Assembly (NCBI GenBank): GCA_965279595.1
Contig: CBDIIF010000010.1
Location: forward strand, 16,861-80,860
Direction of reading: 5' to 3'
Length of the DNA stretch: 64,000 nucleotides
From: CAIKLP01 sp965279595
GTDB taxonomy: Bacteria; Bacteroidota; Bacteroidia; Sphingobacteriales; Sphingobacteriaceae
The stretch's first letter is position 1. Every line of letters begins with the position of its first letter. The position numbers were made by a program, and so were the translations under genes. Of the stretch, positions 37,560-48,689 are shown piece after piece. Below the pieces are notes generated by a model. It was not told the DNA's origin. It searched no databases and saw nothing but the letters and a program-made list of their open reading frames with translations.

Positions 37560-38273
37560 ACTCACCTAGGATTGAACAGTTTAATAAATTACACCCTACA
37601 ACTTTAAATATTATAAGATATTTGTCTAAGGCTTATCATTAGTTTGTGTTTCTTCAATACTTGGTTTTACTAATTAAAACCATTATAAACTAATTAATGC
37701 ATTTGCTATTCTGTATAGGTCAGCTCGGATTTTAAAACATCAAACTAATATGCTGTTAGTACAATTGGAGGTAATGGGTGCCATTACGGTGCCAGAGATT
37801 ATTTAATTGCTGACTATAATTCTACTTTAATTTACATTTATTAAGCTACTGGCTCAGTCGAAGGCTGGACAAGTTTGGGAATATGCCTAAACAAACAACA
37901 TTCTTTATTTAAGTGTAAGGAGTATTAACAAGTAACAAAAGGAGATGGTGGAAAAAATTTTCATTACTATCCGTAACAGTTGCTATTGTAATGGATTCAT
38001 TATTGTATATGGGCTGGAGCTAACGTTGGCCATTAATGCTAAGTGTTGATAGACCCTCTACAAATATAATTCAGAATTTAATTATAAACGGTACAGTTCT
38101 AAATATCAGTAACTTTGTACCTTCCTCTACCTACCAACAATAATATAAATTACATAATTGTCTATATGATAAGTGGATATGGTCATAATAAAGTTTACAT
38201 TTAGAATTCAAAACACCACAACAAAATTTCTTATTTTATAGAAGTAAATTCATTTTCAAATGTGGGTAAATGA
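37560..38273 (+). CDS. Cys-containing secreted-type protein fragment, ciliate-like code
   Basis: Frame 3 lies between TGA codons at 37557 and 38271, 238 codons with TAA/TAG read as sense. A hydrophobic stretch (LRLIISLCFFNTWFY, about 37626-37670) precedes NQCICYSVQVSSDFKTSNQY, then VSTIGGNGCHYGARDYLIAD, NSTLIYIYQATGSVEGW and SLGICLNKQHSLFKCKEY. Regular Cys, Gly, Ser, Thr and Tyr suggest an extracellular, disulfide-rich protein. No ATG lies in the first part, so a start or exon is missing. Past about 37970 an alternative frame (NSCYCNGFIIVYG) competes. No named family. It heads a 2.5-kb stretch of similar composition. Confidence 0.35.
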
Positions 38274-38460
38274 ATAATAATTATGCACATTAATTATTTT
38301 ACAAGAATTAATAGCATAATCTATGCTCTAACATGCTATCATAGCCTTTAGAAGTGGTACATTGTTTTTTACTATGGTACAAAGATGGGTCCAACTTTAA
38401 CCTTTGCGCCGATGGTATTTATTATGGGTCAGGTTCTTAATATATAAAGTAAAATAACAT

Positions 38461-39507
38461 TGGGAATTGGGTTGTGCAAAGACATATTATCTACGTGTAA
38501 CAGCTAGTTAAGTTATACAACTAACTTCACTCCATCAACAAGTGTATATGAATAATAAGCTTATATACAATAAAAAGTATAACGTATGGGTTGGAGATAG
38601 AACCCTTCATCTTAGATGCAAAATTTCAAGTTAAATAACAGTTACGTAATCTATTAAAGATAATTGGCCTGAAGCCAATTACTTCAATCATAAATATTAG
38701 CAAATCTCCCATATGTTAATATCTTTGGACTATTAGATAATTATTTATTATCAGGTATGTATTTACGGCGCAACCAAATATAACATAAGTTGGTACACTC
38801 TTAGAGGTTAACAAGTAATGGTACATTCTATTTCTCCAATAATCGCTATAATAAGTCATTGTATATAGCTGTTCAGGCAAATGTTCTTGTATTAACTTGG
38901 GCTAATAAAACATCTGGTTCTGCGAGGTATATAATTAATTTCAATTAGTAATGCAAGTATTTAAAAAAAAAAATGTGCCGATAGTAATGTTAGTATCAAC
39001 AGTCTATGCCAACATATTATTGTTATAGTAAAGTGGTGTAAACATTACCATTAATTGCCTTGGACAGGCAATGCTATTACAATTAGGTGCACAACTGATG
39101 GTTAATATATTAAAGGAGCTAGATTAATAACCAAATTAATAAGTGCTATATTAACTTGGCATAATACACCTGTAAAAAATCAAGTGATCAATATCTACAA
39201 ATAGACTGATCTGGAACATGTCTTTGGCACCTTAGTTTCCGAGTAGACGTAATGGTAATGTATATATACCAAGTTCAAATATCAATGTTAATATCAATTC
39301 AGTTGGAAATGTGAATGTATTAGTTATACTAATGCAAACATCTCAAGTATTAATCAGCAGGTAATGTAATTACTGGTTCTGGCGATAATATCATGTAAAT
39401 GTTATTAGTGTTAACACACATACTACATGAACTATTAAAAGTGTATATTTAAGTCTTTGTGGGAATGGCAAGTTTGTGTGCTATCTTAAGTACATCAATA
39501 GTAGTGA
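38461..39507 (+). pseudogene. Continuation of Cys-rich region, frame 1
   Basis: Frame 1 is free of TGA from 38170 to TGA 39505-39507, with protein-like text from about 38461: WELGCAKTYYLRVTAS, NVWVGDRTLHLRCKISS, IKDNWPEANYFNHKY, CADSNVSINSLC, NAITIRCTTDG. It ends in a Cys cluster (KYQCQYQFSWKCECISYTNA, SCKCYQCQHTYY). Over 39250-39340 the competing frame 2 is Asn/Ser/Val-rich (SSNINVNINSVGNVNV), repeat-like. By chance one TGA-free run of this length would not be surprising in a window this AT-rich, so support comes from the Cys pattern only. Confidence 0.25.
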
Positions 39508-39760
39508 TCAGATCTTCAATTTACAAACAGGTGCATATACAAAAACATATGTCGCAAGTTCAAAAAGTGTTTGTGATAAGTACTGTTTACATGCAAGTAG
39601 CTCAAAATATACAGGCCTTTGTGTTTATAGCAGAGACAAGAAGACTGAGAGACAACAAACTAAGCATACAAACGGTTATTAGTGTTAAAACCAGCAATTG
39701 CAGAGCTAGAGTAAGTATCTATTAATCTCATATGAAAGGGAAAGCATATAACATTCATAT
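39408..39760 (+). CDS. Cys-rich frame 2 segment
   Basis: Frame 2 reads LSLCGNGKFVCYLKYINSSD, then QIFNLQTGAYTKTYVASSK, SVCDKYCLHASSSKYTGLCV and YSRDKKTERQQ. It is open with the standard code from ATG 39476 for 68 codons. Paired Cys with Ser/Tyr/Gly spacing fits a disulfide-rich extracellular repeat. The 88-codon frame 3 over the same bases (from ATG 39459) lacks this pattern and is taken as its shadow. Continuous in composition with the two preceding segments. Confidence 0.35.
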
Positions 39761-39842
39761 GTCTATAACTTTACTGTTTGTACTCTGGTCATTGTACATT
39801 AGTATATTGTACAACCTTGAAACATATGGTCAGTGAACTTGA

Positions 39843-40088
39843 ATGGTGCACAAGACTGCAACTGCAACACCTTGCAAAAATTACTGCCCATATTTACTCC
39901 ACAATCAGTATCATCCGCTAGACATAATTACTAAACTTTTGCAGATGACTGAGTATTACACTCTCTGCTCTTCTTATATATCTATAGGGGTTTTTACTCA
40001 CGCTAAAATTATTTTTGTGTTGCAACCAACTCAAAGCAATTTGACATTTTCTGTGTTTCCTTTTAGCATATGCTCCTACCTAAATTAA
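39843..40088 (+). CDS. Short frame after Cys-rich region, unknown
   Basis: Open from ATG 39843 for 81 codons with the standard code, closed by TAA. The beginning has TATATPCKNYCPYLLHN, a possible Cys pair continuing the theme upstream; the rest is hydrophobic. A second frame across the same bases (AQDCNCNTLQKLLPIF) is nearly as plausible. Function unknown. Confidence 0.2.
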   Translation: MVHKTATATPCKNYCPYLLHNQYHPLDIITKLLQMTEYYTLCSSYISIGVFTHAKIIFVLQPTQSNLTFSVFPFSICSYLN

Positions 40089-40109
40089 ACTATTCTGCCT
40101 CTTGTATAA

Positions 40110-43100
40110 TTTGATCTAACCACACAAAGCAAAGTTTGCATAAACGAATAAGCAAAGAATAGACATAGAAGTACTGTTTACGATATTTGAAGGGACATTT
40201 TTGCTTAAAACTGACTCTGTGTTGACTTTACGATAGGATAATCCACATATCATTTGCAACCTTACAAGAGCTTTTTTTTTAGGAACAGTGTCTTATTTTC
40301 ATACCCCAGATCACAATCAATTCTCCACACTCTGTACTCATTATCTAGGCTTCACACAGCTTGCAGTTAGAGATTCTAGCTTATAAAACCCCCCTATTGC
40401 GAAGGAGACGACGTTGAGGTACGGCATCCAATGTCATACACATATACTTAAAAGAGATGAACAAGCAGAATATCAAGATATATGCAATAGATCTAGGCAT
40501 ACTGATAAACCTAGTTTTATACTATCCCTTTAATTTTAATTATTTTAAGAAAATCGAATCAGCTTGTGTAATAGACGGAGTTTAGAGCTGGTGGAAAGAT
40601 CAAAGAATGTGTCCATTGAATAATATATTGTACAAGCATTTCTTTCAGTATTTCTATTAATTTTACCTTTTTTCTTCTAAAACTTCGTAGGAAGAAAGTT
40701 TGCTTAATTTAATGTACACTGTGACTTCTGTAAAGGCTCTATCAAAAACTGTCTCTATGTGGTATTGGAATATAAGTTATCAAAACATCTTTCTGATCTG
40801 ATCTTACATGATGCTTTACTTTACTCCACGCACTAAACCTTGTCATTTATTGACTACATATGTATTTGCCCTCTTTTTTTTTAGTATATCATACATTATA
40901 AAGTAGTTATTTTAAGTGCTTTTTTATGACTTTATTACCAATATAATAAGAACTTAGCTACACATTATAACTCTGAAAAGAAAAATTTTTTAACAACTTT
41001 ATTACTCTTTAGCCATTAAAAATGGACTTCCTTCTTGACTTGCTTTTTCAGTTTTGAGAACGATTGAAATTTCTCTTTTTTTATAAGCTAGAAAAGTTGT
41101 CTTCTACCTAAGTAAGTCTAAAAATATTTTTATATGAAATACAAGCATAACATAGCATTTTATTTTATATAAATCCTATGTAGCAAACAGATTTAATAGT
41201 TAGAATTCGAAAGATTTTAAAAAGCAATTTATAATATATGCCGATGATACTTATATGATCCTTTATAATTTCTTTTTTAGAGGACATATTTGTTTTTAAT
41301 TATTTTGTGAATATTGAGCTAATGTCAATCACAAGCTTGCCTGAATAAAAATTTGAATCATGACATCTTTAATTAGCCTTTTGGAATTTTCAATTATTAC
41401 CTAATGAATTAATTCTAAATTATAAAAGCACACATATAATTTATTCAAATTTAGAAAGATAGTCTTGTGCTATTTACTGGAAAATAATTTGACTTATTAA
41501 TATGATTAGAGCAGACACTCATTTTGTTACTTTTGGGTTCGATCTGATTAATTAAATTATATAACACTAAGATTAGAAGCATATTAGGAAAATAAAGATT
41601 CCATTTAGAGCACTTATTTGCTGAATTGATTAGCTGTAAAATAATTAACAGGCACACAAGTGATTTAATCTCATTATAAAAAAAATAATTTAGGCTAAAA
41701 ATATTGCTATCTCACTATTAACTATGGCATCACAAATCATTGCATATATTATGTCCTTCATCAGAAAACTTTTTACAATTAAAATGACAAGCTAATATAG
41801 GTTTATTCTACAAATTTTGAAGCTGTGATAAAATAATAAGCAAATCGTATTCTAATTTGTTTATTAAACGAGAAGCTTTAACAATCATAAAAAAAAATTA
41901 GTTTTTAATATTTTTCACCTGTTCATATCTATATTATCACATATTAAATATATTTATTTTCAAAATATACATCTTAACAAGTAATTAATCAATAAAATCA
42001 TCTTACTTATAATAACTCATAAAGACTGATATCAAGGATGATCACAGACAATATTTTTTATATTTAATTAATATTAAATAATCCAAACTTTTAGCCATCA
42101 ATCAAAATTTAAATTTTGTATGTTTTGAATTGAGTCCATATATAAAAAATTAAAAACAAAAAATTTTTAATATATATAGATATATATATTTGATAACTGT
42201 GATCTGGTTGATTGATCTGCTTTAATCTTAGGTTTATGGCTCTAGTTTTTAATTTATTTTATTTTTCTTTTATGACCAGCATGAATACTTTCAAGCAAAT
42301 TTATTTGATAGTTTAATTTTTTGTTAGAAAAAAATTGCAAACTGAAAATATTAAATATAATTAATCTAACACCATGAATATTGATATTACTGCTCAAAAT
42401 TTATATTAAATATTATGTATATATGGTGCTCTTCATTTTCCTATAAATAAAATTAATAAAATTAAATAACTTCCCCATCGAATAACATTCTAATCATTTA
42501 TTAGCCAATATCTTTTGAGGAAATTATTTCTACAGCAATGCATAAAAACTTCAGTTAAAAAATTCTATGACTTTATAGCTAAAGATAATGTTTATTAAGC
42601 ATAATAAGGTAAGATGTTCAAATATTGAAGAAGAGAAATATAATAATTAGAGTTATACCAGAAACTTAGGGAAAATTTGACGCCTTAGAATGATTAGTTC
42701 TTATTCAAAAATATTTATATTTAAATTTTTTTTTAAGGCTGGTTATCTTTTTATTCCTATGTATGCAATAAGAATAAGTTTAACCTAGCTAATACTCAAT
42801 TTTTCATGAATTCCTAAAGCACTTTCTCAGATATATAATTAGACCCAATTTTTTTTTTAAATAAGATGTACTTTGATCATAGCTGTTTTGAATATGAGCG
42901 ACGAGAGAGTGGATCATTTTAATTGTTAGCACAAAGAGACAATCCGTGTAATAGATTAGAATTAGGCATTTACAAGATCAAATATATGGATGGTAAATAA
43001 CAATGAGAAAACATATGTGTATCATAATCTCACTAAAGTTTTTAGCTAGGGCCATGTAATTGATTATTTTCTAGATATAGGCTTATGCTCTTATGTTTAC

Positions 43101-45000
43101 ATTCAATGATCATGAAGAGAGCGAAGCAATAAAAACATATTTTAAGGTATACATAAGTTGACACGGTAACCCATTTATCTCTCAATTACGTATAGAGATG
43201 TCACTGTATAAAATTCAGTGCAGATTTCTTTTACTACAAATATGAGGAATAAAAGAGAATATGATTAGAAGAACTATACCATATACACTTGATACCACTC
43301 AGATGTTATGAATCTTTTAATAATTAGATGGTCCTTGAGTAAGAGTCCTTAATCAAGTCATTCTATTAACAAGATTATTCAAATAATAATATTATAAGAA
43401 GCCTATAATTATTTTGAGCCATTTTTCTTTAGTAATAAACTTGCTTTGTATATTGGCAAACTTAAGAGTTATTGAGATAAGGCATTCTCATTAAGCATTA
43501 TGAATATTATTAAAAATCAATTTTGAGACTCAGGGCAGAATAATTAACATGCAAAATAAATGAACTTCTAAAATAAATTTAAATGGAATCTCTATGGCAT
43601 ATCTATAATTAATACTTAATACATTAATAAAACTTTTATAAGGTGTGATGAATATATTTTAGATTTAACATCTTTAGTAATGGTATCACTATAATTTTAA
43701 GCTATTCTATTAAAGTTTATACCTTATATAGTAATTCAAATAAACAGAAAAATTTAGGATTATTTTAAATCCATCAATATCTGTATAAACACGAACACAA
43801 AAATAAAGACTGAAAATTAATTTAAATAACATGAAGACAACTATCATATTGGGCAAATATAATAATATAGATTAAATATAGTAAGGATGATAAAATATTT
43901 ATATATATGGCTAGACATTTATTGCATATGTCAATTTAGAGTGTCTATCATTATATACAGAAGGCATTAAAGTATATTATTTTTTTAGGCTATGTACTAA
44001 AATAAATTAAAGATATATTGTATTGATAATACCCTACTTATAATGTTAACCCCCCTTTATAATATTGCTCATTTTGGACAATCAGTCTAGCAATCTAAAT
44101 TCTTTTACTTTAACTTTATACGAACTGATGTAATTTTGATTGTTAAATATTATTTTATCAAAATATATATATTAGTTTAATTCTAATGGTTGCTAGTTTT
44201 TATTCATATATGGAGAAGAAAGTGTTCATTTAAACTCTTACAGTATATCTTTCAATAATAAAGTAGTATATTTGTCCCTCCTATTTTACATGTATTAAGT
44301 ATAATCTACTATTCAGTTCTTTTCCGTTCTAGCTATTCTAAAAATGGGAGACAGAAATTATATATGATTATAATTATTACTATCAGAATGAGTAGTCTTT
44401 ATGAAGAGATATCCACTCCTATATTGTTTTTCATTAATAAAATAACAATTTGCATTTATTATAAATATAATCACTTATGTCTTTTGATTACTCTTTTAAT
44501 TAATAGAGTACATATTTATTTATAACAATAAATTTAATCTTTTTAAACTGTAAGTAAATTTACAAGTATTTATTTTATATAAATTATTAATTGAAGAGTA
44601 TGGCTTTGTTTTAAAGGGCTACTTACCTTAATAATACTTATTTATACATCTACATCTACATCTCCGTCTCTTTTTAGCACACTCGATATATATAATTTAT
44701 TTTTTTGACATTAATTAAATCCATTGACATTCTATTTTCTTTATTTACTTCCTCCATACTACTCGCTTCGTATTCAGTAAATCGAGGTGTCATTTTCAAT
44801 AGTCTATCTTTCTTTTTCTTTTACTAGTTTAATCATTATTGGGGAGAGATATACTGTTTATTAAGTTTTAGAATATTGTTTTAATTTTAATGTAAGGCAA
44901 AATGTAAATAAAAATTTCTTGCACAGGTTGAAATTCACAAGTAATTATGGTTCTATTATTATCTATTTTATATATAGTTAATTATGGAGGATAGGAGACT
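40110..45000. other. AT-rich spacer, nothing supported
   Basis: About 4.9 kb, more AT-rich than the flanking blocks. One minus-strand standard-code frame of 68 codons (41451-41657) has no motif. No RNA gene or clean repeat seen. Confidence 0.4.
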
Positions 45001-45080
45001 TTTACTCCCTTTTATGGCTATAATTTACTCATTTATATTCTTCTTCACAAATATGGCAGGGGAATTTATAATAGAAGAAA

Positions 45081-45323
45081 TCACAAATCTTTTTCCAGCA
45101 GCCTAGGAGCATCCCTCCAAACCATTTTGTCTAGCTTAGAAGACTTAGTTGGGGTTATTTTTGAAAATAATTATTTTTGGCGTATTGCGCTATATGGAGG
45201 CTGTCTGGCAGATTGACTCATTTGTTATAGTTTCTTTATTCCTACTGCCAGCCATTGAAATTCTGCAGCCCTCGCTTCTGCAATTCTTTCTACCCCTTCT
45301 GCTACTCTATCTTCTGCGTCCAT
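45081..45323 (-). CDS. Ala/Glu-rich 80-codon frame under a ciliate-like code
   Basis: On the minus strand ATG (45323-45321) leads to TGA (45083-45081) with only two TAA inside. It reads MDAEDRVAEGVERIAEARAA, then EFQWLAVGIKKLQQMSQSAR and later LDKMVWRDAPRLLEKDL. The first 36 codons are open in any code and have a charged, coiled-coil composition quite unlike the surrounding spacer. The same frame extends upstream (DFDHFNQVLSSTKNS), so the ATG may be internal. It lies downstream of the RNA polymerase-like remnant on the same strand; another frame at 45450-45370 (NEHIPDLVSLW) may link the two. No family recognised. Confidence 0.45.
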
Positions 45324-45548
45324 GCTGTTTTTGGTGCTTGAAAGTACTTGATTAAAATGGTCAAAATCTCTTATCATAATGAAACAAGATCAGGTATATG
45401 CTCATTACTAAATCCCTTATTTCATGTATTATCCTGAATTCTGGCTGTTTTATTTTCCACAACATCTTAAATTAAGTAATACAGTATATTGATTTTTTTG
45501 TTTAAAAGTATTCATTCAAAATCAAAGGTGAATTACTAAAGTAACTTA

Positions 45549-46138
45549 CTGATTAGCAACTTTAAATCCCTCATCAACTATCGATCTTGCTTCATAAAGC
45601 GCTTTAAATCTTAAATATTGATAACCTTGCTGATCAATAAACAGCGATTCCCATGAACGATACATCACAATCTTATTAGTACAATAACTAAATATTTATA
45701 TGAACCAATAAATAACTCCTCAGCACCTTTGAATGCTGCCCCACAAATGCGGACCGTTATAATTGTAAGCGAGCTAACCATCTGCTAGCTGGATGATATA
45801 TATCTATCCAATCTTCCTATCTTCAAGAGACTATAAACTCCATCTATGATCTTCCCTATTTCTGTACAATTAATACAACAATAGGCAAATTCAATTAATT
45901 TTATAGGAAATTCAACTAGGATTCGAGGTATTAATAGTCATTTCTACTGGTTACTTTAACCGTTGTAAGTTAAGTTGAAATACCCACGAACTGTAAGATT
46001 TTCCTTAAAGTTAGACTTTATATACATTTTAATAAATCATCTTATGGTTCTAATTGATCCACTCATGATGGCAAGATGTTAAATCTAAGCTGTATAGCCC
46101 TTTGCGCCAGAAACAATCATATTATGAATTGAATTCAA
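45549..46138 (-). pseudogene. rpoC-like: Bacterial-type RNA polymerase beta-prime (RpoC) remnant
   Basis: From 46138 downward one minus frame reads LNSIHNMIVSGAKGYTA-Q-I, then HLAIMSG, IKSNFKENLTVRGYFNLTYN and LLIPRILVEF. These follow the order of beta-prime motifs: NS-x-YMM-x-x-SGARG-x-x-x-QI-x-x-LA-x-M-x-G, PI-x-SNF-x-EGL-x-V-x-x-YF, and YLTRRLVDV. The distance between the first two is within a residue of normal. The segment equivalent to GARKGLADTALKTA is shortened. Further on (NCTEIGKIIDG, SSLTIITVRICG, ELFIGSYKY) agreement is vague. In-frame codons include several TAA/TAG and two or three TGA, so it is not functional in the standard code. Bacterial/plastid-type wording fits better than eukaryotic Pol I-III. 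Confidence 0.45.
45672..45688 (-). other. Possible 17-nt intron
   Basis: On the minus strand, GTTATTGTACTAATAAG begins with GT, ends with AG and carries CTAAT. Removing it joins KGAEELFIGSYKYL to IVMYRSWESLFIDQQ in one frame; leaving it in breaks the frame. Very short introns of 15-17 nt are known in some ciliates. A single case may be chance. Confidence 0.25.
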
Positions 46139-46139
46139 T

Positions 46140-46985
46140 CTTAGAAGGAATGTCAATCTCCTCCATCTTTTTTGAGACAGGAAGTTCAAACTTCAACAAT
46201 CTAATTAAATTTCTCTACAGTAAGTTATTAAACCTTACATATATTGGTACTCAAAATCATTTTCTATCTAGGTTTGTTTTCACAAAAAAATTTCGATATT
46301 GCATCAGGTACTACCATTTCTTACATACAAAAAGAAATACCGAACATAATCATATGCCAAACCTAGTTCAATTAATTTGAACGCAAAAATTATCTTAGCT
46401 CTTTGGCAATGATTATTTTACACTGAAGATTAATTGGGCCAGATAGGTTCATTTAATAATTTCTTTAATGATCTTGTTGCAATTAGAACAAGCTAGGTTT
46501 AAAATGTTATTAGGCTTCGAGCTGAGCTTTAATAAAAAGAGATATATGCCATTTGTCGCCATGAACAGTCAGCAGCTAAAAATGTTACTGTAGTTCAAAT
46601 GCCTGAAATCACAATCAGTGAAGTATTTAGCAGATCTCAAAATTCATTTTTTTCAGCTTTAACAGTTTTATTTTGCTGCCTTATTAGTAGTCCATATTTG
46701 GAATATATGACTATTTAAAACAGCTTAAGTCAACTTATTTAGGTAATCCACTTCGATGCAACTTTTCTAAAGAAAATGACCTTATGTCCTTTAAAGCATA
46801 ACAATATATTTGAATGATCTTTTTATTGGTCTTTTTATCAGTCTTTTTTTTCTATATTTTTACGACTGCCATTCTCAAACAACTTGTGTTTACTTGCTCA
46901 GAAAACGATTTAACTTTGTAATTTCTGCAATAGTCAGATAGTGGTAAAAACGATAACAAAATTAGAGTTCTTCGCCACATGTTAT
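46140..46985 (-). other. Minus-strand stretch between EF-G and RpoC remnants
   Basis: Protein-like words appear in shifting frames (GDKWHISLFIKAQLEA near 46560, VKAEKNEFWDLLNTS near 46660) but I cannot align them to EF-G domains IV-V or to beta-prime. The plus-strand 92-codon frame at 46102-46380 overlaps this block and I regard it as a shadow. Confidence 0.25.
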
Positions 46986-47013
46986 TATGCATGCAATCAA
47001 CATTCTAAAAAGT

Positions 47014-47504
47014 AGGAATCTTTTCACGATAAGCCACTTCAGGATCACCAAGATCAGTAATAACATCAAACTTCCTTTCTAATTCTATCTACAAAAATTT
47101 TTGATCGAAGATCCCCTATTTCTTCGATGTTTGTTAAAATGATATTCAGTAGATACTCTAAATGGAAAATTTAAGAAGCAGCATTTGAATTTTGCTCAAC
47201 TGACTTTGGCTCAACAGCAAGCTTAAGAATCAGTTCTGGGAATTAAATTATCTTTAGAGTAAGTCACCCACACAAGAGTAGAATTGTTGTAGAGTTTTGT
47301 AAATTCGCTGTAACAACGATATCACATGCAACTATTTACTTTATATTTTAACGGCTATTAGCATAAGCAACATTTGATCCTCTTTTCTTTCTTGTTTTAT
47401 TACCAGATATACTTATGAACGGAAATAACCTTACCGCAGTAAACTTTTGCAAAGTAAAAAGACCCCGCAAATGAATTAGTTATTATTTTAAAGGCAAGAG
47501 ATCC
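47014..47504 (-). pseudogene. fusA-like: Elongation factor G remnant (domains II-III, start of IV)
   Basis: Reading downward from 47504: SLAFKIITNSFAGSFYFAKV (compare LAFKIMTDPFVG..TF-x-RVYSG), NKKEKRI (KKERI), AYANSRQNIKQIVACDIVV (HANxREEIKEVxAGDI), FPELILKLAVEPKSVE (FPEPVISVAVEPK), then IGDLRSKIFVDRIRKE and FDVITDLGDPEVAYREKI (GELHLEIIVDRMKREF..VGKPQVAYRETI). Motifs occur in the correct order. Two frame changes are needed, one near 47395 and one at about 47065, where a single extra G follows AAGGAA. About nine residues are missing before the GDL motif. TAA falls inside NSR-Q-NIK-Q and other sites. EF-G moves tRNA and mRNA through the ribosome in bacteria and organelles. The GTPase domain is not recognisable upstream. 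Confidence 0.55.
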
Positions 47505-47519
47505 TTATAAATCTGAGAA

Positions 47520-48480
47520 GAGTAAAAAATCAGAGTCTTTGATTGAGGAATTGACTTTTTTTTTTGTTCCATACAAAGCCTTTTTAAAAGACTTGATTTA
47601 TTTTTAAAAATATGGTGGAAATTTTTGTATCATTGTTTTAATTGTAACTGTGAAGCAAATGAAGAAAATTCAGCCAGAAATGGATGGTTTGAATTAATTA
47701 TATTTGATGATAATGAAAAGTCTAAATCAAAAATTAATGTCGGTTACGTCCGTTTTTTAGTTGATTTATTATCTCTAATTATTTGGCCTGATTTGCCATT
47801 TACATCTTTATTATTTTAAATGCTTTTGTATCTAGTCGCTATATATTGCAATGATAATGTTTTTGCCACTATGTACTGCAATTATTATCTTTTAGCAGCA
47901 CAATATGAGCGTCAAGGCAAGGCACAGAATATATTATGCATGTACAGTTGTATATAAATAAATATATTTTAATAGCATTAGGCAAGAAGCTTAGTTTGGA
48001 GCTGAAATTGAAAAACCTGAGCAATGTTTGTAAGTCAGGTTTCATCAATACATATGTAACAAAAAAATTTCAGCTGAAGTATCTTATGCCCCAGGAAAAA
48101 AGCATTTAATCAATTTTTTCTCTATAGTTGATAAATAAATTTTGGTATATTTTCCTGGAAATGGGTTTTCTTAGGATTATCTAATATCGCTCTTATTAAT
48201 TAGTAGATTAATATCTACAAAAAAGCGATTTTTTTAGGATTTAAATAGTTAAAGGAAATTCAAATCATACTCACCGGCGTTAGATTATAATGGACTGGTG
48301 TAAATAGCTTTAAAGTACAAGTATGGGACGCAGTATTTAATATTTGTAATCATTCTTTTTCCTTTTTTCACCAACTATAGTAACATTTTGTCGGTACTCC
48401 GATATTTAATGATAAGTTAATAGCTCATTATTGATCTTATTTAAGTCAAGAATTTTACCATTTCTGTGCATTCTACATTA
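47520..48480. other. Unassigned flank of the EF-G remnant
   Basis: The GTPase domain of EF-G would be expected on the minus strand at about 47520-48300. A faint FKNKSSLLKRL near 47600 could match the SAFKNKGVQPLLDAV region, but I could not find the GKTT or DTPG motifs. A 64-codon plus frame at 47625-47819 has no motif. Confidence 0.25.
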
Positions 48481-48689
48481 AAACCTGTATAAGTTTATCT
48501 GTTGAGACACAAAGTTCCCTTCAGGTTCTTGATCGAGCGGGTTATTGATGGTGCCACTCGAGTTTATTGCTATCTGAAACTGATTGGCTCTAAACTTTAA
48601 AGTAGCATATTCCTTGAATACGAGTACTGTTAGCAAAAATTGGGGCAGAATTTTTCCGATGACTGAATTATAATAGATTTGGAGCAATC

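Noticed and set aside
39459..39725. 88-codon plus-strand frame open with standard stops
   Set aside because: It overlaps the frame-2 segment with a regular Cys pattern and looks like that segment's shadow.
41530..41550. GGGTTCGATCTGATT, resembling a tRNA T-arm
   Set aside because: No matching stem on the 3' side and no cloverleaf upstream.
46102..46380. 92-codon plus-strand frame
   Set aside because: It overlaps the minus-strand RpoC-like remnant, which has recognisable motifs.
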